From NCBI GenBank assembly GCA_937893155.1, contig CALBGU010000221.1:1-11892 (forward strand): 11,892 bases of DNA. The letters run 5' to 3'. The notes below the pieces were generated by a model. That model made no database searches, had not been told where the DNA came from, and saw only the letters and a list, made by a program, of their open reading frames with translations. Origin of the DNA: an uncultured Treponema sp. GTDB lineage: Bacteria > Spirochaetota > Spirochaetia > Treponematales > Treponemataceae. Position 1 is the first letter of the stretch, and every line of letters starts with the position of its first letter. The position numbers were made by a program, and so were the translations under genes. Below are positions 1 to 5,991 of the stretch, piece after piece.

Positions 1-197
1 AGCAGATTTACAAATACAAGTGCGAGAACGGCAGTTTCCCCGATGAAAACTTCCAAACGCTTCGCGGAAAGAAAAACAGCGAGTTTTATTACAGCAAAAA
101 CGATGACGGCTCATTTGTTTTGTGGACGCAAGGCTTTTCCGTCGGCGAATCGATTGAATATGACTCAAACACAAAAGAATGGAAGCGGGCGGGCTGA
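1..197 (+). CDS. C-terminal fragment of an unrecognised protein
   Basis: This reading frame is open from the window edge (first full codon at position 3) and ends at TGA 195-197. The visible 64 residues are polar and rich in aromatic residues and Asp/Asn/Lys, with stretches such as YYSKNDDGSF, VLWTQGFSVGE and EYDSNTKEWK. That composition suits a small folded extracytoplasmic or soluble domain; I see no membrane segment. The stop lies three bases before the ATG of the next gene, so the two are probably one transcript and translationally coupled. I do not recognise the family, and the N-terminus is outside the window. Confidence 0.6.
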   Translation, partial: QIYKYKCENGSFPDENFQTLRGKKNSEFYYSKNDDGSFVLWTQGFSVGESIEYDSNTKEWKRAG

Positions 198-200
198 AAA

Positions 201-494
201 ATGAAAGAACCAAAAGCACCAAAATATTTTGCGATTGCACACACAATTTGCTTGCTCGCCATTTGCGTGGTCAACGTACTGGACATCTACCGAATTACCA
301 AAAGCGAAGAAACCTTTATGCTGATAAATCACGCTCAAGTGTTATCTTTGCTCTTCATTTTGCCCGCGCTGTTTATCGCAACAATCGTGATTTTGTTCAT
401 ATACAGAAAAAACATCATTTCAAACATGCTCGCCATGCTCTTCAACATCATAACTTGGCTTTTCGTCATCAGCGCATTCGCCGTAAAGTTTTAA
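201..494 (+). CDS. Small three-helix membrane protein, function unknown
   Basis: A 97-residue protein starting at the ATG three bases after the previous stop. The SD is weak (the GGGCGGG stretch at 187-193 is the only purine-rich candidate), which fits translational coupling. After a short basic N-terminus (MKEPKAPK) there are three hydrophobic segments, roughly residues 9-28, 45-67 and 72-94. They are linked by a polar loop containing RITKSEE and by a basic turn (YRKN). No catalytic or binding motif is visible. It is probably an inner-membrane protein and may act with the preceding gene product, but that rests only on adjacency. A longer overlapping frame on the same strand has no hydrophobic pattern and is judged a shadow. 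Confidence 0.65.
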   Translation: MKEPKAPKYFAIAHTICLLAICVVNVLDIYRITKSEETFMLINHAQVLSLLFILPALFIATIVILFIYRKNIISNMLAMLFNIITWLFVISAFAVKF

Positions 495-640
495 TCGAAC
501 TTTCCGCCACAATAACTCGTGATAAGATTGTACGCCACAGAGCATTTCGGCGGGATTTCTGGAAGAGCGTCGCGATGAAACCACCTCGCCTGCGGGTGCG
601 ATTCATTTCGACATTGCGCAACGAACGATTACAAAAGAAC

Positions 641-661
641 TTCCCGCATCAAGTGCAGGAA
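641..661 (+). repeat. Hairpin resembling dispersed REP-type repeats
   Basis: TTCCCGCA (641-648) and TGCAGGAA (654-661) form an 8-pair stem with one G-T wobble around a TCAAG loop, and TGACAGCGGGC follows. On the minus strand it reads GTCATTCCTGCA...TGCGGGAA. This is the general form of short palindromic intergenic repeats seen in many bacteria. Only one copy is visible here, so the dispersed nature is an inference. The rest of 495-690 holds nothing I can identify. Confidence 0.4.
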
Positions 662-691
662 TGACAGCGGGCAAGTGCCGCCACTGCGTCA

Positions 692-721
692 TTGAAACAG
701 AACGGGTACCAGTGCTATAAT
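692..721 (+). promoter_or_regulatory. Sigma-70-type promoter for the ThrE-like exporter
   Basis: A -35 box TTGAAA (692-697) and a perfect -10 box TATAAT (716-721) are separated by 18 bases. They lie 37 bases upstream of the exporter ATG at 759. An AAGGAG ribosome binding site (748-753) sits five bases before that start and fixes it. Confidence 0.7.
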
Positions 722-758
722 GCGCCTGTGCAGTGATGTTGCATTTTAAGGAGCAAAA

Positions 759-2081
759 ATGAGTACGTTCAGAAAACAGCACATGGCAGTGGATTGGAAC
801 AATCTTATCGACAGCAAAAGCGAAGCGCCAGCCGCACAGGCATCGCTTCGGGACAAAGCCGCGCTCGTGGGGCGCACAGGCTTGCTGATTTTGTCTGTGG
901 GCGCAGGCGCATACCGCGTGCGAAGTGCGATGAACAAGATTTCTCGTGCGCTCGGCATTGTGTGCACCGCGGACATTTCGCTGTTGTCCATCGAATACAC
1001 CTGCTCAGGCGGCGGCGATTCGTACACCAGCGCCTATTCCTTGAGCACCACGGGCGTGAATACCGACCGCCTCAACCGCCTGCGCGCGTTCGCAGATTAC
1101 GCCGCCGAACAATCAGACAAAAAAAGCATTCATGAACTGTTTGCACTGCTGGACGACATCGAACACACCGCCGCGAATTACAGCGCAATCCGCCTTGCAC
1201 TCGCCGCCGCTGTTGCGTGTGCGTGTTTCACATTCTTGCTCGGAGGAGGCGCAATCGAAATGATTTTCGCGTTTTTCGGCGCAGGCGCGGGCAATTTTGT
1301 GCGAAAAAAACTCCTCGAACGCCACATTACCTTATGCGCAAACGTGTGCTTGGGCGTAGCGGCGGCGTGTCTTACCTATATCGCGCTCATTTCTGTCGCA
1401 GAAGCCGTGCTTCATCTGCCGCCTGTGCACCACGCGGGCTACATCTGCGCAATGCTGTTTGTCATTCCGGGATTTCCGCTCATCACGGGCGGCATCGACC
1501 TCGCCAAACTCGACCTGCGCTCTGGATTGGAGAGGGAACTGTATGCGCTGCTCATCGTGTTCGTTGCCACGGCGACGGGCTGGGCGTGTGCCAGAGCGTT
1601 TTCGTTTTATCCCGAAAATTTCCGCGCGCTCAATCTCTCTTTGCCTGCACTCATCGCGTTAAGGCTCGCGGCGAGTTTTGCGGCGGTGTACGGATTTTCG
1701 CTGATGTTCAACAGCACGCAGAAAATGGCGCTGACCGCCGCGCTCATCGGAATGGTTGCCAACGTCTTGCGCTTGGAATTGCTGGATTTCACGAATCTGC
1801 CGCTCATCGTCTGTTCGTTTGCGGGGGCACTCTGCGCGGGGCTTCTCGCCTCTCTGATAAAAAAGCGCTCGGGGCTTCCGCGTCTTACCGTAACCGTGCC
1901 GTCCATCGTCATTATGGTGCCGGGAATGTTTATGTACAAAGGCATTTATTTTTTGGCGGCGGAAGACATCAACACGGGCGCGCTCTGGCTGCTCAAAGCA
2001 GGTATGGTCGTCTGTTCTCTGTCGTTCGGGCTCATCGCGGCGCGTATCCTCACCGACCCCAATTTCCGCGTCAACAGCTAA
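759..2081 (+). CDS. Fused ThrE-type threonine/serine exporter
   Basis: A 440-residue inner-membrane protein of the threonine/serine exporter (ThrE/YjjP-YjjB) family, with both halves in one chain. The N-terminal half (about residues 30-260) has the soluble DUF1212-type region, including GVNTDRLNRL near 99-108 and the family-like PGFPLITGG at 237-245, plus four to five membrane helices from about 145. The C-terminal half (about 262-435) matches the ThrE_2/YjjB type, with VPSIVIMVPGMFMYKGIYFL at 380-399 and further helices. The fused layout is known for ThrE proteins; in E. coli the halves are separate genes. Expected role: proton-driven export of threonine, serine or a related small acid. The substrate cannot be read from sequence, and the YjjPB pair has been linked to succinate, so I give no symbol. 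It is monocistronic, with its own promoter and a following hairpin. The gene is GC-rich (about 63% in one sampled line). Confidence 0.88.
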   Translation: MSTFRKQHMAVDWNNLIDSKSEAPAAQASLRDKAALVGRTGLLILSVGAGAYRVRSAMNKISRALGIVCTADISLLSIEYTCSGGGDSYTSAYSLSTTGVNTDRLNRLRAFADYAAEQSDKKSIHELFALLDDIEHTAANYSAIRLALAAAVACACFTFLLGGGAIEMIFAFFGAGAGNFVRKKLLERHITLCANVCLGVAAACLTYIALISVAEAVLHLPPVHHAGYICAMLFVIPGFPLITGGIDLAKLDLRSGLERELYALLIVFVATATGWACARAFSFYPENFRALNLSLPALIALRLAASFAAVYGFSLMFNSTQKMALTAALIGMVANVLRLELLDFTNLPLIVCSFAGALCAGLLASLIKKRSGLPRLTVTVPSIVIMVPGMFMYKGIYFLAAEDINTGALWLLKAGMVVCSLSFGLIAARILTDPNFRVNS

Positions 2082-2123
2082 TCCCCGCGCAACGAAATTA
2101 AAAAAAGACAATGCAGGAGACAG

Positions 2124-2147
2124 CAAGGGGGTTAAGCCCCTTGTTTC
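2124..2147 (+). terminator. Probable intrinsic terminator of the exporter gene
   Basis: CAAGGGG (2124-2130) and CCCCTTG (2137-2143) form a perfect 7-bp GC-rich stem around GTTAAG, 43 bases after the exporter stop. The U-tract is short (TTT, then CAAT), so termination may be partial. A second small hairpin, CAGCC-AAA-GGCTG, follows at 2193-2205. Confidence 0.5.
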
Positions 2148-2216
2148 AATGGACATTGGAAAAAAATTGCCGTATCAAGCACGCCAATGACACAGCCAAA
2201 GGCTGCTTCTCAAACA

Positions 2217-2394
2217 GGAAGAGGTTAAATCCACGCGGTTTCCTGCTCTTCCAAAACGGGAAGAGGTTGAATCCGCTCAGTTTCATGCTCTTCCAAAACA
2301 GGAAGAGGTTAAATCCGCTCGTTTTCCTGCTCTTCCAGAATGGGAAGAGGTTAAATCCACTCGGTTTCCTGCTCTTCCAAAACGGGAAGAGGTT
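2217..2394 (+). repeat. Tandem array of 42-bp units, four full plus one partial
   Basis: Units start at 2217, 2259, 2301 and 2343, and a 10-base fifth copy starts at 2385. Each begins GGAAGAGGTT and ends TGCTCTTCC plus a six-base A-rich linker. The units differ at a few internal positions (for example CCACGCGG, CCGCTCAG, CCGCTCGT, CCACTCGG). GGAAGAG and CTCTTCC are complementary, so each unit can fold on itself and each junction can form a 7-bp hairpin with a six-base loop. Because 42 is a multiple of three, the array is open on both strands; on the plus strand it would encode a 14-residue repeat of the type KRLNPxxFLLFQNG. It lies between two transcription units in otherwise non-coding DNA (2082-2488). 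Confidence 0.9.
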
Positions 2395-2397
2395 TTT
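2372..2397 (+). terminator. Terminator-like hairpin at the end of the 42-bp array
   Basis: The last unit junction forms CTCTTCC (2372-2378), loop AAAACG, GGAAGAG (2385-2391). One G and five T's (2393-2397) follow. Unlike the inner junctions, this copy has a T-run and so the shape of an intrinsic terminator; it could insulate the next gene from exporter read-through. Confidence 0.4.
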
Positions 2398-2417
2398 AGA
2401 AAAAAACATCAAAAGCA

Positions 2418-2445
2418 TTGCACAAATAGAAAAAAATATTACAAT
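2418..2445 (+). promoter_or_regulatory. Probable promoter of the 2489-3205 gene
   Basis: TTGCAC (2418-2423) and TACAAT (2440-2445) are spaced by 16 bases in a strongly AT-rich stretch immediately after the repeat array. This is the only such AT-rich segment between the array and the gene start at 2489. Confidence 0.5.
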
Positions 2446-2488
2446 CTGTTTATATATTTCTGTTTATTTTTTGGATAAAGGAGCTTTT

Positions 2489-3205
2489 ATGAAAAAACTT
2501 TCAAAAAACATTCGCACATCGGAATTAAGCACGCTGGCTTATTATTTGGTATCGCTGTTCAAAAAGGCGGCGGAATTGAGCGAGGACGCATTTTTGAAGT
2601 CGGTTTTTGAGGAAATGGCGGCATTGTACGAGCGCATTACGACGGCTCTCAAGAAAACCAAGGTTTCGACTTCGCTTGAGGAAGCAGATTCTATGCGCGA
2701 CACGGCGGTAAGAGAGCTGGGCAATCTGCTTTCTGGCTATGCGTCGTTTCCGCTTGCCGAAAAGCGTGCGGCGGCGCAAACGGTGCTCGATGTTTTCAAT
2801 AAATACGGCAAGAAAATTGCGCACTCGAATTACAGCGAGGAATCTGCGTATATCGAAAGTCTGCTGATTGATGTTGCGCAAGAGCCAGCGGCGAGCGCGG
2901 TGAAGGCGCTTGACGGGGTTACGGAGCTGATTGCCGCTCTTCGCACGGCAGAAACGGCGTTCAAGGCATCTCACGAGGAATTTGCGCACGTTTCAGCGCA
3001 AAACGGTCAAAAAGACAGCGCGTATCTTTTGAAGAAGCCGCTGTTGTCGCTGATTAACGATAAGCTGGTGGTATATTTGAACACGATGCAGATGGTTTCG
3101 TCGGAGAAATACGCTCCGTTTGCCCAGATGGTTGAGCAGGAAATCGCCAAGCAAAACGATTCGATTATTCAGCGCACAAAAAAGGCAGCCGCCGAGAAAA
3201 AATAG
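2489..3205 (+). CDS. Helical protein of unknown function, DUF6261-like
   Basis: A 238-residue soluble protein predicted to be almost entirely alpha-helical (runs rich in Ala, Leu, Glu and Lys), with no signal peptide or membrane helix and a basic C-terminal tail (TKKAAAEKK). The start is set by AAAGGAG (2477-2483), five bases before ATG 2489. The frame stays open upstream to 2111 through the 42-bp repeats, but that extension lacks a ribosome binding site and is low-complexity, so I exclude it. Length and pattern (an early LSTLAYYLVSLFKKAAEL helix, a central NKYGKKIAHSNYSEESAYIESLL segment, then a late helix) resemble DUF6261-type proteins of Bacteroides and Treponema. That assignment is from memory and moderate at best. 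No enzymatic motif is visible. An A/T-only inverted repeat spans the stop codon (GAAAAAA-TAG-TTTTTTC), a weak terminator candidate. Confidence 0.75.
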   Translation: MKKLSKNIRTSELSTLAYYLVSLFKKAAELSEDAFLKSVFEEMAALYERITTALKKTKVSTSLEEADSMRDTAVRELGNLLSGYASFPLAEKRAAAQTVLDVFNKYGKKIAHSNYSEESAYIESLLIDVAQEPAASAVKALDGVTELIAALRTAETAFKASHEEFAHVSAQNGQKDSAYLLKKPLLSLINDKLVVYLNTMQMVSSEKYAPFAQMVEQEIAKQNDSIIQRTKKAAAEKK

Positions 3206-3261
3206 TTTTTTCTTCACGCGCGCTACGCTTTGTCGTCAGGTAGACGGCAGGGCGCAGCGCG

Positions 3262-3270
3262 TGGTATACT
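3262..3270 (+). promoter_or_regulatory. Extended -10 promoter of the GNAT unit
   Basis: TGG followed by TATACT (3265-3270) gives an extended -10 element about 36 bases before the ATG at 3306. No good -35 box sits 16-18 bases upstream. A 7-bp inverted repeat, CACGCGC (3215-3221) and GCGCGTG (3257-3263), brackets the upstream region and its right arm touches the -10 element, a possible operator. Confidence 0.45.
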
Positions 3271-3305
3271 AAAGGCAGAGATTTTTTATTGTTAAGGAGG
3301 CGTTT

Positions 3306-3488
3306 ATGCGCGTTATCACAAAGGAATATCAGGAAATGCTTAACCAAAGTGCCGCGTGGAGAACCATTCGCGACACTCCGCGCCCGGATTTTACCGAACT
3401 GGACAAAGAGGTTGCAGCATTTGAGGAGTGGATTTCAAAGGAACACGAAAAAGACCGTCAGATTTTGAGAGAGGCTTCCAGAAAATGA
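3306..3488 (+). CDS. Small charged protein coupled to a GNAT gene, candidate antitoxin
   Basis: A 60-residue, highly charged, probably helical cytoplasmic protein (central segment ELDKEVAAFEEWISKEHEKD). An excellent SD, AAGGAGG at 3294-3300, lies five bases before ATG 3306. Its stop overlaps the start of the downstream GNAT gene in an ATGA arrangement, which means translational coupling. The order (small protein, then GNAT toxin-like enzyme) and the overlap are typical of toxin-antitoxin pairs. However, the sequence shows no clear ribbon-helix-helix pattern like the DUF1778 antitoxins of TacT/AtaT systems, so antitoxin is an inference from position only. It could instead be a partner subunit or chaperone of the GNAT protein. 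Confidence 0.7.
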   Translation: MRVITKEYQEMLNQSAAWRTIRDTPRPDFTELDKEVAAFEEWISKEHEKDRQILREASRK

Positions 3489-4060
3489 TTGTCGAGTTTT
3501 CGGTTTTTGACACAAAAGATTTTTCTATCGAGCATTTGTTCGATTCAGAAATCAACGCCAATTTAATTGAGGATTTCGAGGCAGGAAACAATGCATTCGG
3601 GCTCGAAAACTACTTGAAATATCAAGCAGCTACTGACGAAAAATGTGGAAATAGCCGCACTTATCTTGTAAAAGATATTTTAACAGGCGAGTTGGTCGGC
3701 TATTTTTCGCTTCGCACCGGCTTAATAACTATTCAAGTGAAAGACGAAAGTTTTGATTCAATTCCTGCCATTGAACTCGCGAATTTTGCCATAAACAAAT
3801 GCTATAAGGATTCACACCCAGATTTATCGGAACTCGGGTTTTATACATTCCGAAAATTCATTCAACCGATAGCGCGGTGTATGGCAAAATATGTCGGCGT
3901 GAACTCGCTTTACATTTACGCGCTCCCAGAAGAAAAGCTCATTGAGCATTACGGAAAAATGGGCTTTTCTCGGCTGCCACGTGAGCAAGAGCAATTTGTG
4001 CAGCAGCACGTCAAACCCAAATACGATGAGGGGTGCGTGTTTATGTATCAAACGCTCTGA
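3485..4060 (+). CDS. Divergent GNAT-family N-acetyltransferase, candidate toxin
   Basis: A 191-residue protein with a GNAT-like order of elements: a YLVKD..TGELVGYFSL strand pair (about 60-76), a core strand IPAIELANFAI (93-103), an amphipathic helix (119-137), SLYIYAL (141-147) and a final HYGKMGF segment (155-161). GNAT enzymes transfer an acetyl group from acetyl-CoA to an amine; toxin members acetylate aminoacyl-tRNA. The usual R/Q-x-x-G-x-G/A acetyl-CoA loop after the core strand is replaced by YKDSHPDLSELG, so CoA binding must differ or be lost. From memory, similar GNAT-like proteins with the IELANFAI and YIYALPEEKLI signatures occur in Firmicutes and spirochaetes. I start at ATG 3485, which overlaps the upstream stop; the open frame extends to 3428 but has no ribosome binding site there. 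A strong terminator follows 22 bases downstream. Confidence 0.78.
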   Translation: MIVEFSVFDTKDFSIEHLFDSEINANLIEDFEAGNNAFGLENYLKYQAATDEKCGNSRTYLVKDILTGELVGYFSLRTGLITIQVKDESFDSIPAIELANFAINKCYKDSHPDLSELGFYTFRKFIQPIARCMAKYVGVNSLYIYALPEEKLIEHYGKMGFSRLPREQEQFVQQHVKPKYDEGCVFMYQTL

Positions 4061-4082
4061 TGATTTCTTTCTGCAGTATACA

Positions 4083-4125
4083 AAAAAAGCCCGTGCAGGA
4101 TTTGGTTTTCGGCACGGGCTTTTTT
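4083..4125 (+). terminator. Strong, probably bidirectional intrinsic terminator
   Basis: AAAAAAGCCCGTGC (4083-4096) and GCACGGGCTTTTTT (4112-4125) form a perfect 14-bp inverted repeat around a 15-base loop. A GC core followed by T's is present on either strand. It therefore ends both the GNAT unit from the left and the long minus-strand operon from the right, whose last stop is at 4204. I see no gene in 4126-4203. Confidence 0.9.
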
Positions 4126-4203
4126 CGGAGTTAGTTTTTATGAGTAAAAAGATTGTTGCACGTCTATAGGCATTCCTCCATCTATTCGCTTTTCAAAAAT
4201 CGC

Positions 4204-5937
4204 TTAGTTCGATACACGATTGCCCCAGAAATACTCGCCCTTTTCCGTTGCGGACGTATCAGAACAAAGCGTCGTAAACGTAATGGTGCGATGGTCAGAG
4301 AACGTGGAACTTTTCTTTGCAAAATCCACTGCGTGCAGGAAATATCCGTAGAACGTGCCGAGCGCAGTACCGCTAGCGTTTTTAAGAGTGATTGTTGCCG
4401 CACCGTTCGAGCCTAGCGTAACAGTGCCTGTATACGAAGAGGAAGAGCCGTCGCCGTAAATAGTTCCGTCTGACGAAATGTACATTGAAACAGATTCAGT
4501 CGCTGTACCGTCTGCGGTGTTTCCTGTTTGAGAGTTTCCCGCAAGTTCAAGCGTGCTTGTATCAGTGCCCCTCACCGTCAAAATCGTGCTGTACTCGCCC
4601 GCGATGTCAGAAAGCGTCAGAGCAGAAAGGCTTTCCGTGCCGCTTGAGGTGTAGCCAGAATAATACGCATAATAATCATTTTGGTTCAGCACTGGCCAGC
4701 CTTCCGAGTTGAAGAACATCTGCTGCAATCTCAAAACGAAATCTCCGCTCATAAACGTGGTGCGGCTATGACTTGCAAGCATAATCTTGCCGTTTCTGGC
4801 GCGCAAAATGGACTGCCCGCCCGGGCTTCTCCAGCCATATTCGCCGTCAAGTTCTGCCGCGCCTAAAATTTTACTGCCGATTGAATGATAATTTGCAGTT
4901 GTTACCGAAGCCATATTCGCTCCTCCCGCATCTAAATACGGACCGTCAATAGAGTCTGAACGCCCCACGCCGACGCGATATTCATAGGTAAGGTCGCCCA
5001 TAGACACAAACATATAATAGTAGCCCGTGCTACTGTTGTAAATGAGCTGTGCGCCCTCGTACCCAGCGCCGCTACCGCCAACCAATTTTTTGCCTTGATT
5101 GCCGCTGATTGAATCAACAGGCGCATCCATTACATCGCCTTCTGCATAGGAAACATTGTTGTAAGCAGACGTGCCCGCTGTTGTACAGATAGGTTTTAAT
5201 GTTTTTGCGTCCACATAGATGAGAGCAATGCCGCCTTTCCAGCTTCCGTAAGTTACCGCGTAACAGGTCGTTGAGCCAATGGTGTATGTCTTCAAGCTGC
5301 CCGTCGCCACGTCGAAAACAAATTCAGGGTCGATGCCGCCGAAGCCTGTATTCCAGTCACCGCCTACATTGTATGTATCTTCATAGCCAGAATCAGAGCT
5401 ACTCCACGCATAGCGCACAAGCGTAGAGGTTTTATAGATGCTAGGATTATACTGCGACGCAGGAATAAACGGACCTTCAGGGCTGTCAGAAATGGCGAGT
5501 GTAATGCAGGCATATAAATTAGGAGAAGTACCCGTAATAATGCCGTGGAACATATAATATTTTCCGTTTTGCTTGATGACGGTCGGTGCCCAGCTTTCCG
5601 TAGAATTGACCCAAGACTGAAATTCTGAATCTACGCCCACTGAAATAGATTTCTTTTTCCAAGTAACCATATCTTTTGAAGAGCGAAGCTCTACCCTTTC
5701 GCCCCAGCCAGTAGAATAAGCATAATAAGTGCCGTCGCTGTCTTGGAATAATTTGGGGTCGTGACAGCCCCACACGTCATCAGATTTGGAGGAATATTTT
5801 GACACAACGGTATTTTCCGCCGCCCATTCATCTTTGTTTGCCCAATAATCTTCGGTTTCGTCTTCAAAAAATGCGCAGGAAATCATTGAAAGCGCAATAA
5901 AAGCAGACATCGCCGAAATAAAACCTGTTTTTTTCAT
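4204..5937 (-). CDS. GH43 arabinanase-like surface lipoprotein
   Basis: A 577-residue lipoprotein. The signal peptide ends in SMISC (C21), a relaxed spirochaete-type lipobox. A five-bladed beta-propeller of glycoside hydrolase family 43 follows at about 50-425. Expected catalytic residues are present: base Asp60 in CHDPKL, pKa-modulating Asp203 in GGIDPEF and acid Glu294 in GYEGAQ; YGSWKGGI (230-237) is also typical of endo-arabinanases. The C-terminal region (about 440-577, ending EKGEYFWGNRV) resembles the beta-barrel GH43_C domain of Abn2-type extended arabinanases. Predicted role: endo-acting cleavage of alpha-1,5-arabinan at the cell surface or in the periplasm. I chose ATG 5937, eight bases after AGGA; the in-frame GTG at 5943 is too close to it. 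This is the last gene of the operon, 54 nt after the LamG gene; an imperfect hairpin (5966-5984) lies in that gap. Confidence 0.9.
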   Translation of the reverse strand: MKKTGFISAMSAFIALSMISCAFFEDETEDYWANKDEWAAENTVVSKYSSKSDDVWGCHDPKLFQDSDGTYYAYSTGWGERVELRSSKDMVTWKKKSISVGVDSEFQSWVNSTESWAPTVIKQNGKYYMFHGIITGTSPNLYACITLAISDSPEGPFIPASQYNPSIYKTSTLVRYAWSSSDSGYEDTYNVGGDWNTGFGGIDPEFVFDVATGSLKTYTIGSTTCYAVTYGSWKGGIALIYVDAKTLKPICTTAGTSAYNNVSYAEGDVMDAPVDSISGNQGKKLVGGSGAGYEGAQLIYNSSTGYYYMFVSMGDLTYEYRVGVGRSDSIDGPYLDAGGANMASVTTANYHSIGSKILGAAELDGEYGWRSPGGQSILRARNGKIMLASHSRTTFMSGDFVLRLQQMFFNSEGWPVLNQNDYYAYYSGYTSSGTESLSALTLSDIAGEYSTILTVRGTDTSTLELAGNSQTGNTADGTATESVSMYISSDGTIYGDGSSSSYTGTVTLGSNGAATITLKNASGTALGTFYGYFLHAVDFAKKSSTFSDHRTITFTTLCSDTSATEKGEYFWGNRVSN

Positions 5938-5991
5938 ACACACCGTCCTTTTCTTTTGTAAGCCAAGGGCGCAAATGCACCCCTGCGTTTT

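Noticed and set aside
179..664. 161-codon open frame overlapping the small membrane protein
   Set aside because: It is a basic composition shadow of the membrane-protein frame, which has clear hydrophobic segments and sits right after the upstream stop.
1217..2101. 294-codon open frame inside the exporter gene
   Set aside because: It is rich in Arg, His and Cys with no domain pattern, overlaps the recognised exporter in another frame, and lacks a credible ribosome binding site.
2217..2394. CRISPR array
   Set aside because: The 42-bp units are directly adjacent with no unique spacers of regular length, and there are no cas genes nearby.
3196..3211. Intrinsic terminator after the 2489-3205 gene
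   Set aside because: The inverted repeat is only A/T pairs with a three-base loop and includes the stop codon; without a GC stem it is weak evidence.
5938..5943. GTG 5943 as start of the GH43 lipoprotein
   Set aside because: Only two bases separate it from the AGGA ribosome binding site; ATG 5937 has an eight-base spacing and gives a standard MKK signal peptide.
5966..5984. Terminator or attenuator between the LamG-barrel and GH43 genes
   Set aside because: The hairpin is imperfect (a bulge and a G-T pair) and has no T-run; it could at most slow processing.
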